Source: Planctomycetota bacterium (GTDB lineage Bacteria; Planctomycetota; UBA8742; UBA2392). From it: a stretch of DNA of 61,913 nt. A program made the position numbers and the translations under genes. This document shows positions 34,411 through 42,083 of the stretch, piece after piece (positions within the stretch are counted from its first letter, which is position 1; the number at the start of each line of letters is the position of its first letter). The notes beneath the pieces are model-generated. The model did not search any database. It was not told the origin of the DNA and saw only the letters and a list, made by a program, of their open reading frames with translations. Location of the stretch: the NCBI GenBank assembly GCA_019636195.1, contig JAHBYA010000006.1:125017-186929 (forward strand). Reading direction: 5' to 3'.

Positions 34411-36447
34411 ATGGGCTTGATCGAACAGCAGGTGGCGGCGGAACTGGCGGAGTGGCCGGGGTTTAAGGCCCTTGGCCTGACCGCCGACAAAATCTTTCAG
34501 AATCTTGCCCGCCCGCCCAAGGACGACATGGGCGACCTCGCCTTTGCCACCTTCAAGGTGGCCAAAGAGCGCGGCATTGCACCGCCGCAACTCGCGCTTG
34601 AGCTGGTGGCTGGCCGGGACACAGCCGGCATCAGCAAGCGCCTGAGAAAAATCGACACCGGCCCCGACCTGCCCGCCGCGCGCGCCAACCTGGTCGTCAC
34701 GGTCGGCACAGCCGGCCCGTACGTGAACATCCAACTCAATCGCGCGGGCGTGGCGGCGCTGGTGCTGGCTGCGATTGAGCAGCAGTCAGCCGGCGCCGAG
34801 CCCAAGGACTGGCGCTACGGCGACAGTGAGGCCGGCCGCGGCAAGACGCTGGTGATTGACCTGTCAAGCCCGAACATCGCCAAGCCGCTTGCGGTGCACC
34901 ACCTGCGCAGCACGATGATCGGCTACAGCATCAAGAAGCTGCGCGAAAGCCAGGGTTGGCGCGTGGTCGGCGTGAACCATTTGGGCGATTGGGGCACGGG
35001 CTTCGGCAAACTGATCGCGGGGCTCAAGAAGTACTTTCCCGAGGTTGAACAGCGCGCCAAAGCGGGCGACGACAAGCCACTGGGCGACATGAGCGTGCAG
35101 ACGCTGAATGAGACTTACGCGCGCTTCAACAGCGAAAGCAAAGACAACGAGGCGCTGGCTGAAGCCGGCCGCAACGAGTTTGCCGTGCTTGAGCAGCACA
35201 TCGAGGCGCTGGTGAAAGGCGAGCGCACACAAGCGGGCGAAGTCAACTTTCGCATCTGGCAGCACACGCGCGAAATCAGCCTGGCTGAGTTTGAGCGCAT
35301 GTACGCGCACCTTGGCCTGAGCTTTCACTTGTGGCCGGTGGTTGATCACGCGCACAAGCAGGTGCTGACCAGCGAGCCCGAAGCCTTTTACCGCGCGCAT
35401 TGCCTGTACATCGGCGAAAGCTACTACGTCGCCGCCGAAGACCTGTGCCGGCGCATCATCGCAGACTCGGTGGCCGGCCACGTCGCCGAAGAAAGCGAAG
35501 GCGCAATCGTCATCTACACCCACGGCAAGGACAAACCGCCGCTGATGCTGGTCAAGAACGACGGCGCCACCAGCTACCACGTGCGCGACCTCGCGGCCGC
35601 CATCTATCGCCACCGCCACTGGCAGGCGAATGAGCTGGCGTACGTGGTCGGCGGCGAACAAAAGTGGCACTTTGAGCAACTGTTCAAGGCGCTTGAGCTG
35701 CTTGAACACACGTGGGCAAACGGTTGCAGGCACATCGACTTCGGGTTGATGCTGTTTCAGCAGGCCGACGGCAAGTGGGCCAAATCCAGCACGCGGCGCG
35801 GCACAGCGATCATGCTGGAAGACCTGCTTGACGAAGCGATCAAGTCGGTGCGCGAGATCATGACGGCCAAAAACCCTGAGCTTGCAGCCACGCCGGAGGG
35901 CGAGCGCGTGGCGCACGCCGTGGGCGTGGGCGCGGTGGTGTTCAATGACCTGAAGGCCGGCCGGCGGAACAACGTCAAGTTTGACTGGGACGCGGTGCTC
36001 GACTTTGAAGGCGAAAGCGGCCCGTACATGCTGTACCAGTACGTGCGCATGGGCAGCGTGATGCAGACGTTTGCCAATCGGTACGGGAAGCAGGAGCCCG
36101 GAGCGCAAGCGACGGGGGCGGCAATCGCCGAGGTCGCAAACCAGGCCGAAACGGGCGACGCCGCCCTGCTGACGCTCGACGAAGAATGGCGCATCTTGAA
36201 GCTGCTGGCGGACTTCCCCGACGCGGTCGCAAAAGCCAGCGACGAGTACGAGCCCTCGGTCGTCGCCCAGCACCTGATCAAGCTGGCCGGCGCCACATCG
36301 ACATGGTGGACCGCCACGAAAGACACCCGCATCGTCGGCGACGACAAGGCGCTGAGCCTCGCACGGGTAAGGCTCGTAAACGCCATCCGCCGCACCTTGG
36401 GCAAGGGTTTGACCCTGCTGGGCATGACGCTGGTTGACCGCATGTAG
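34411..36447 (+). CDS. argS: Arginyl-tRNA synthetase
   Basis: 678 residues, class I. An N-terminal Add-1-like domain (residues 1 to about 90) is followed by SSPNIAKPLAVHHLRSTMIG, the HIGH-motif region, then VNHLGDWGTGFGKLIAGL, FDWDAVLDFEGESGPYMLYQ and a C-terminal DALR anticodon-binding domain (LADFPDAVAKASDEYEPSVV). The HIGH tetrapeptide reads AVHH rather than HVGH, and the KMSKS-like loop reads KSSTRRG. It charges tRNA-Arg. It is divergent from the portal gene with 96 bp between starts, so the housekeeping gene marks the edge of the phage-derived block. Confidence 0.93.
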   Translation: MGLIEQQVAAELAEWPGFKALGLTADKIFQNLARPPKDDMGDLAFATFKVAKERGIAPPQLALELVAGRDTAGISKRLRKIDTGPDLPAARANLVVTVGTAGPYVNIQLNRAGVAALVLAAIEQQSAGAEPKDWRYGDSEAGRGKTLVIDLSSPNIAKPLAVHHLRSTMIGYSIKKLRESQGWRVVGVNHLGDWGTGFGKLIAGLKKYFPEVEQRAKAGDDKPLGDMSVQTLNETYARFNSESKDNEALAEAGRNEFAVLEQHIEALVKGERTQAGEVNFRIWQHTREISLAEFERMYAHLGLSFHLWPVVDHAHKQVLTSEPEAFYRAHCLYIGESYYVAAEDLCRRIIADSVAGHVAEESEGAIVIYTHGKDKPPLMLVKNDGATSYHVRDLAAAIYRHRHWQANELAYVVGGEQKWHFEQLFKALELLEHTWANGCRHIDFGLMLFQQADGKWAKSSTRRGTAIMLEDLLDEAIKSVREIMTAKNPELAATPEGERVAHAVGVGAVVFNDLKAGRRNNVKFDWDAVLDFEGESGPYMLYQYVRMGSVMQTFANRYGKQEPGAQATGAAIAEVANQAETGDAALLTLDEEWRILKLLADFPDAVAKASDEYEPSVVAQHLIKLAGATSTWWTATKDTRIVGDDKALSLARVRLVNAIRRTLGKGLTLLGMTLVDRM

Positions 36448-37908
36448 TCAGGCGAAGCGGTTGAAGCAGTGGTAGCCCGCGGCGGCGTGGGTTTTGAAAA
36501 ACTCGCGCGCTGATTCGTTGCCCGTTTCAAGCAGGTTGCGGTAATGCGTGGCGCGGATTTCCAGCGGCGCCATGAACTCGTCGCGCAGCGTGGCGTGCAG
36601 TTTCTCGGCTTCTGCGGTAAGGGCTGCGCTTTCGGCTTTGGCCTGGGCCGCCCGCGCAACCTGCGCGCGCAGCACCAGAACCATGAAACGCAGGATCGGC
36701 GTGTCTTCGTGCAACTCGGCCAACGCCGCGTCCAGCGCCTTGCGCGCGCGTGACTTGCCGGCCAGCGCGTCGCGCAAAAACGGCGCCGCCAGAAAACTGA
36801 CCTGCGTGTGCGCGTCCGGGTGCGGGCTTGCGGGCAGGGCCTTGCCGCACGCGGCCTCAAGCAGCGCGGGGTCTTCCAGCCAGCAGGCAAACCGGATGAC
36901 GCCGGGAAACCACGGCTCGGGAAACTCGCGTCCAAGCATCTCGGCAAGGGTCAGCGCGCCGGAAAGCAGTTGCGTGCGCTCGATCATGCCGCGCTGGGCG
37001 TGGATCTCGGTCGCCTGCACCATCTGCTCGACTTCGCGGATCATCGAGTGGCTGTGGTGCAGCAGCATCAGGCCGTCGCGCAGGTTGCCCAGCTCAATCT
37101 CGATCGCACCCAGGTGCCCCCGCAGCATGGTGATGGCGCGCCAGCGCGGGCCCAGTTCTTCGCCGAAGGCCAGCGCGGCGCGGATGATGCGGCGCGCCTC
37201 GCGCAGGCGGCGGCGGTCGATCAGCGCGACGGCAAAGTTGCTGACCTGGATGTAGGCGTACTCTTCACGGTTGAACTGGCCCAGCAGCGCGCGGCGCACG
37301 TTGGTTTCCTGCATGCGCAGGGCGATGTCGCGGCGCCCCACGCGCCAGTGGTATTCGGCGCGCAGGCTGTCGAGTATCAGCAGCATGTCGGGGTCTTCGC
37401 AGAACTTGGCCACCTGATCGGCGGTCTGCAGCAGGCCTTCAACCTGGGGCATGTCGCGCTTGCGCATGGCGACGCCCAGCTCTTTGATCAACTGCTCAAG
37501 CACCGGTTTGCTGTACGTGAACAGCTTGTCGCGCACGCGCTCATAGTTGCGCGTGGCGTCACTGAGCTCGCGCAGCATGCGGCCCTGGCGCTGGGACGAC
37601 ACGGCGCCGATGCGCATGCGCGCCACGACGTTCATGGCCTCCACCAGCTCCAGCAGGCTGCCGGCAAGCTGCTCGCCGCTGGCGGCGATCTCGGCCGAAA
37701 AGGGCGCGCCCTTGCCGGTCAGCAGCCAGTTGGCGTTGACCCCGAACTCGTTGACCAGCGCGGAGCAAAAGTCCGCGGGCACGCGCGTGCCGCGCAGGTA
37801 GCGGCTTACGTTGGGCGCGCTGGTGCCGGTGCGGCGGGCGACTTCGGCGTGCACGCGGCCGCGCAGGGCGACTTCAAGGCGCTGGGCCAGTTCGTTTCGT
37901 TTCGGCAT
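36448..37908 (-). CDS. XRE-type HTH regulator with C-terminal TPR-like region (paralog 1)
   Basis: 486 residues from ATG 37908, with GGGAGA upstream. Residues 1-71 are an XRE/CI-like helix-turn-helix: EVARRTGTSAPNVSRYLRG and FGVNANWLLTGKGAPF. The rest is helical in TPR-like pairs (LREARRIIRAALAFGEELG, ELGNLRDGLMLLHHSHS). It is clearly paralogous to 60318-61844: both have the GTSAPNVSRY/GTGVAAVNRY and GVN..WLL blocks, the conserved ELVEAM segment and a C-terminal Gly-x-x-CF motif. HTH-TPR proteins such as PlcR and Rgg sense peptides; whether this one does is unknown. It is divergent from the secreted protein at 38047 and converges closely with argS. Confidence 0.8.
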   Translation of the reverse strand: MPKRNELAQRLEVALRGRVHAEVARRTGTSAPNVSRYLRGTRVPADFCSALVNEFGVNANWLLTGKGAPFSAEIAASGEQLAGSLLELVEAMNVVARMRIGAVSSQRQGRMLRELSDATRNYERVRDKLFTYSKPVLEQLIKELGVAMRKRDMPQVEGLLQTADQVAKFCEDPDMLLILDSLRAEYHWRVGRRDIALRMQETNVRRALLGQFNREEYAYIQVSNFAVALIDRRRLREARRIIRAALAFGEELGPRWRAITMLRGHLGAIEIELGNLRDGLMLLHHSHSMIREVEQMVQATEIHAQRGMIERTQLLSGALTLAEMLGREFPEPWFPGVIRFACWLEDPALLEAACGKALPASPHPDAHTQVSFLAAPFLRDALAGKSRARKALDAALAELHEDTPILRFMVLVLRAQVARAAQAKAESAALTAEAEKLHATLRDEFMAPLEIRATHYRNLLETGNESAREFFKTHAAAGYHCFNRFA

Positions 37909-37920
37909 GCGGTCTCCCTG

Positions 37921-37970
37921 ACGTTGCAAATTTGTACGACAGTGTGGCAACGTTTGCGGGGTTGGCAAAC
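37921..37970. promoter_or_regulatory. Overlapping inverted repeats in divergent promoter region
   Basis: ACGTTGC (37921-37927) is inverted as GCAACGT (37947-37953); overlapping its end, GTTTGC (37952-37957) is inverted as GCAAAC (37965-37970). The related half-sites suggest an operator read by the adjacent XRE regulator, controlling itself and the divergent secreted protein. This is inference from position and symmetry only. Confidence 0.45.
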
Positions 37971-38046
37971 ATTTTCGTTATTCTGTACGCGGACAAGGAC
38001 GGCAACGCCTGCCGGCCCCAGAGGACAAAACGCTACAGGAGGACAC

Positions 38047-40218
38047 ATGAAACCCGCACTTGCAATGATGCTGCTGCTGGCCCCGTTCATCACCGAAGCG
38101 CTGGGCGCGCAGCAACCCGGCCCGATTGAGCTGGTCAAGGCCTACACCGTGGGCGACACCGGCAGCGACACCGGCTTTGCCGCCGCGATTGACCCGCAGG
38201 GCAACTCGCTGGTCATGGGCAACTTCATCGGCAGCGTTGACCTTGACCCGGGCCCCGGCAGCCAGCCGCAGGTCAGCTTCGGGCCGGCGGTTTCGCTGAC
38301 CAAGCTGGCGCCCGACGGCACCCACCTGTGGAGCTTCTCGTACCAGAGCAACCACGACTTCGTGTACTTTGAGCGCATGTGCCTGGACGCCGCCGGCAAC
38401 ATCTATATGGGCGCGCGCTTTCAGGGCACGCTGGATTGCGACCCCGGCACCGGCGTACACAACATCACCGCCGAAGACGCCCAGGGCAACACCGGCAACG
38501 GCATTGAAAGCCTGGTCATCATCAAGCTGGATGCCAACGCCGGCTTTGTGTGGGCGCGCCAGTTGCGCTGCCGTTACGGCTTCGTTTCCGGCATTGCGGT
38601 CGGGCCCAACGGCACCGTGCACGTCACCGGCCTGCCGGCGCTGAGCGCGATTGACCTGAACCCGGGGCCCGCCAACCACATGTTCTCGCCGAACATCATC
38701 GGCATTTTTGTGGTCGTGCTCGACAGCAACGGCGACTACGTGTGGGCCTACGGCGTGCCGGGCAACTCGCTGCCGGTTTCGTCGGCGATTGCCGTGGACA
38801 GCACCGGCGCCACCTACATCAGCCTGGCTTCAGCCCAGAACAACTCTGAGCTTTACTTCGACCCCTCGCCGACCTCACAGCCGGCTGTCATCCGCGGGGA
38901 CAGCGATGGCTTCATCGTCAAGTACAGCGCCTCGGGCGCCTTTGAATGGTACCGCCAGTTCGGTGGCGCCGGTTTGAACCAGCACGGCGCCATGGGCGTG
39001 GCCGTGGACGCGCAGGATCACGTGTACGGCGTTGGCTATTTTCGCGCAACGTCCGACTTCGGCGACAGCAGCGGTCCGCTGATGCTTACCGCCAACGCAA
39101 GCGACCCCTGGGATGTGGACATCTGGGTGCTCAAGGCCGACACCGACGGCGACAACATCTGGATCAAGACGCTGCACGGCCCCGGCAACCCTGAATGCAC
39201 CAAGCTGGCGGTCTCACACACGGGCGTATATGTGGCGTCGAACTTCGGCAGCTCAATCGACCTTGACCCGGGCACCGGCACAGCCATGCACTACGGCGCA
39301 CAGGGCGCGCAGTTTGTCCTGAAGCTGGGCCATGACGGCGCCTACTACTGGTCAGGCAACTTTGGCGAGCTCTCTGGGGGCTCACGTCCTTACTCCGTGG
39401 CCGCCGACGGCCGCGGTGCGGTCACCATCACCGGCGCAATCGGTTCGCTGAGCGACCTTGACCCCACCAGCAGCGTGCAACAGGCACAGGGAACCGGCGG
39501 CAGCAGCGACATGTATGTCATCATGCTGCGCGAACTCGAAATCCCCGAAGCGCAACTGCCCGCCCTGACCGTCGGCCAGCCCGCAAGCCACGACTTCGCC
39601 GCGCGGCTTGGGGATGGCGCCTACTCGTGGTCGCTGGCGGCGGGCAGCCTGCCGCCGGGCCTCAGCGGCGTCCCCGGCAACGGCTCGCCAGCGGTTGCCG
39701 TCACGGGCACGCCAACCAGCGCCGGCACTTACAACTTCACGCTGCGCGTTGAAGACAGCCGCGGCAACTTTGCCACCCGCGACTTTGCATGGCAGGTCAA
39801 CCCCGCGCCGATTGCGATTGGCGCAGCCAACCCGGCGCCCGGCACGGTGGGCGTGACAGCCGAGCACGTGTTCGCGGCGACCGGCGGCGACGGCGGCGCT
39901 CTGGCGTGGTCAGTGATCCAGGGTGCATTGCCCGCCGGCATGACCGGCACGCAGACCGGCAACGCATTCACAGTGCAGGGCACGCCGACAACATCCGGCA
40001 CGCACACCTTCCGGTTGCGTGTGCAGGACGGCTCTGCCGGCTACGACGAACAGGACTTCGCATGGGTCATCGCAGCCACGGGCGGCGGCGGCGGCAACGG
40101 CAACACTGCGGCGCGGACCGGCGCCGGGGGCTGTAACGTTGGCGCAGGCATGCAGACCGGCTTGCTGCTGCTACTGGCGCTGGCTGGGCTGATGCTGCTG
40201 CGGCGCAGGACCGCGTAG
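38047..40218 (+). CDS. Secreted beta-propeller/Ig-like protein with C-terminal anchor
   Basis: 723 residues from ATG 38047, preceded by a near-perfect ACAGGAGGACAC site; the frame upstream is antisense to the regulator gene. The signal peptide is MKPALAMMLLLAPFITEALG. Residues about 30-490 are SBBP-like propeller repeats with GSVDLDPGPG-type motifs. Two putative Ig domains follow (GSLPPGLSGVPGNGSPAVAV and GALPAGMTGTQTGNAFTV), then a Gly/Asn linker, GAGGCNVGAG, a Leu-rich membrane segment and LRRRTA. Likely surface-anchored. Its divergent pairing with an XRE-TPR regulator is repeated at 58329-61844. Confidence 0.82.
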   Translation: MKPALAMMLLLAPFITEALGAQQPGPIELVKAYTVGDTGSDTGFAAAIDPQGNSLVMGNFIGSVDLDPGPGSQPQVSFGPAVSLTKLAPDGTHLWSFSYQSNHDFVYFERMCLDAAGNIYMGARFQGTLDCDPGTGVHNITAEDAQGNTGNGIESLVIIKLDANAGFVWARQLRCRYGFVSGIAVGPNGTVHVTGLPALSAIDLNPGPANHMFSPNIIGIFVVVLDSNGDYVWAYGVPGNSLPVSSAIAVDSTGATYISLASAQNNSELYFDPSPTSQPAVIRGDSDGFIVKYSASGAFEWYRQFGGAGLNQHGAMGVAVDAQDHVYGVGYFRATSDFGDSSGPLMLTANASDPWDVDIWVLKADTDGDNIWIKTLHGPGNPECTKLAVSHTGVYVASNFGSSIDLDPGTGTAMHYGAQGAQFVLKLGHDGAYYWSGNFGELSGGSRPYSVAADGRGAVTITGAIGSLSDLDPTSSVQQAQGTGGSSDMYVIMLRELEIPEAQLPALTVGQPASHDFAARLGDGAYSWSLAAGSLPPGLSGVPGNGSPAVAVTGTPTSAGTYNFTLRVEDSRGNFATRDFAWQVNPAPIAIGAANPAPGTVGVTAEHVFAATGGDGGALAWSVIQGALPAGMTGTQTGNAFTVQGTPTTSGTHTFRLRVQDGSAGYDEQDFAWVIAATGGGGGNGNTAARTGAGGCNVGAGMQTGLLLLLALAGLMLLRRRTA

Positions 40219-40235
40219 GCAACGGCTCATCCGGG

Positions 40236-40265
40236 ACAAGGCCGCGGGCTAGCCCGCGGCCTTGT
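40236..40265 (+). terminator. Strong hairpin terminator after secreted protein gene
   Basis: ACAAGGCCGCGGG (40236-40248) pairs perfectly with CCCGCGGCCTTGT (40253-40265) around loop CTAG. It lies 17 nt after the stop; only a weak T tract follows. Confidence 0.65.
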
Positions 40266-40328
40266 ACATTCGGCGGCACGTTGCGGTGAAGCCCCCAAGC
40301 GTTAGCATGCGCCGCCGATGAGGAACCC

Positions 40329-42002
40329 ATGAGCGACGAGTACCGACTGGCCCGTGAAGCAAAGCGCGACGCGCTGATCAAGCTGGGCGTAAACCCCTAC
40401 GAAGTGCGCACCCCGGAACGCGAGCTTGCCGGCGCGCTCAAGGCCGCGTTTGAAGCCGTCGAAGCCAAAGTCGCCGAAGGCGCGAAACTTGAAGGTCGCG
40501 CGCTGGCTGGCCGCGTGCTCGCGAATCGCCGCATGGGCAAGGCCGTGTTTCTGGACGTGTATGACGGCAGCGGCCGCATGCAGGTTTACCTGAACGCCAA
40601 GGGCATCGGCGAGCAGGGCATGGCGATTTACGACAACATTGACCTTGGCGACTTCATCTGGGTCAAGGGCGACATCCAGCGCACCCGTACCGGCGAAGTC
40701 ACGCTGTTCGCGACCGAGCTGCGCTTCTTGACCAAGGCGCTTTCGGTGCCGCCGCTGCCGCGCGAGTTCACGGACGAATCAGGCAACAAGCAATCCATCG
40801 ACGCGCTGACCGACCCCGAGCTGCGCCACCGCAAGCGTTATCTCGATCTCATGGTCCACGCCGACGTCCGCAAGCGCTTTGAACAGCGCAGCGTGATCGT
40901 CGCCGCCATCCGCCGCTATCTTGAGGCACAGGGCTTTCTGGAAGTCGAAACGCCGATGATGCACCCCATACCCGGCGGCGCGCGCGCAAGGCCCTTCATC
41001 ACGCACCACAACACGCTGCACATGAACCTGTACCTGCGCATCGCGCCGGAGCTTTACCTCAAGCGGCTGCTTGTGGGCGGGTTCGAGCGCGTCTTTGAAA
41101 TCAACCGCAACTTCCGCAACGAAGGCATCGACCACACCCACAACCCCGAATTCACCATGATGGAGCTGTACGAAGCCTACGGCGACTACCACTCCATGAT
41201 GCGCATCACCGAGGGCATGATCCGTGAATCCGCCCGCGCCGTGCGCGCCTTTGAACGCTGTGTTGACGTGTCAAGTGTGCCGGACAGCGAGCTGGTCTTT
41301 GAGTGGCACGGCCAGCAGCTTGACCTGGGCAAGCCCTTTGCCCGCCGCAGCTACAGCGAGCTGCTGCGCGAATACGCCGGCGTTGACCTGCACGACGCCG
41401 CCGCGATCAAGGCCAAGGCCGGGCAGCTCGGTCTTGAAACGCCCGACGATCACTACATGACCGCCGACGCCGTGCTCGAAGCCACCGTGCAAAGCAAGCT
41501 GGTCCAGCCGACGTTTTTGATCGACTACCCGACCGCAATCTGCCCGCTGACCAAGGCCAAGCCGGGAGACCCGCGGATCTGCGAGCGCTTTGAACTGTTC
41601 ATCTGCGGCGTCGAGTTCGCCAATGCATTCAGCGAGCTGAATGAACCCGTCGAGCAGCTCAAGCGCTTCACCGAGCAGGTGGAAGCCGGCCTCAAGACGC
41701 AAGATTTGGAAGCGCCCAAAGAAGTCGATCTCGACTATGTCGAGGCGCTGGAAGCGGGCATGCCGCCCGCGGGCGGCCTGGGCGTGGGCATTGACCGGCT
41801 GGTAATGATGCTGACGAACACCGAAAGCATTCGCGAAGTGATCCTGTTCCCGCACATGCGGCGCGAGCACGCCGACGCGACCGCGGCGGCCAAACAGCGC
41901 GCGAAAATCGCCGCCGAGACGCTGGCCGACGAGCTGCCCAACCTGCCCGGCGGCAAGGACCTGGCCAGCCTTGTAGAGCAGCTTCGCGACAAGCTGGCCT
42001 AG
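40329..42002 (+). CDS. lysS: Lysyl-tRNA synthetase, class II
   Basis: 557 residues. An N-terminal OB-fold anticodon domain (RVLANRRMGKAVFLDVYDGS) precedes the class II catalytic core: motif 2 FEINRNFRNEGIDHTHNPEF and motif 3 GGLGVGIDRLVMMLTNTESI, followed by REVILFPHMRRE. It charges tRNA-Lys with lysine. The last ~50 residues (DATAAAKQRAKIAAETLADE onward) extend beyond the usual end as a helical tail. AGGAA precedes the ATG. It may be co-transcribed with the permease gene 82 bp downstream. Confidence 0.95.
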   Translation: MSDEYRLAREAKRDALIKLGVNPYEVRTPERELAGALKAAFEAVEAKVAEGAKLEGRALAGRVLANRRMGKAVFLDVYDGSGRMQVYLNAKGIGEQGMAIYDNIDLGDFIWVKGDIQRTRTGEVTLFATELRFLTKALSVPPLPREFTDESGNKQSIDALTDPELRHRKRYLDLMVHADVRKRFEQRSVIVAAIRRYLEAQGFLEVETPMMHPIPGGARARPFITHHNTLHMNLYLRIAPELYLKRLLVGGFERVFEINRNFRNEGIDHTHNPEFTMMELYEAYGDYHSMMRITEGMIRESARAVRAFERCVDVSSVPDSELVFEWHGQQLDLGKPFARRSYSELLREYAGVDLHDAAAIKAKAGQLGLETPDDHYMTADAVLEATVQSKLVQPTFLIDYPTAICPLTKAKPGDPRICERFELFICGVEFANAFSELNEPVEQLKRFTEQVEAGLKTQDLEAPKEVDLDYVEALEAGMPPAGGLGVGIDRLVMMLTNTESIREVILFPHMRREHADATAAAKQRAKIAAETLADELPNLPGGKDLASLVEQLRDKLA

Positions 42003-42083
42003 GCGCGGCACCGCTCTTTGTTGCTGCTATTGCTGCACCGGCTCGTATAAACCTTCCGATACATAAGGAAGAACCGCGCCCGC

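Noticed and set aside
34864..36273. 469-codon minus-strand open frame
   Set aside because: Antisense to argS; no recognisable motif.
36808..38046. Upstream extension of the secreted propeller protein frame
   Set aside because: Antisense to the XRE-TPR regulator; the signal peptide and a near-perfect AGGAGG site define ATG 38047.
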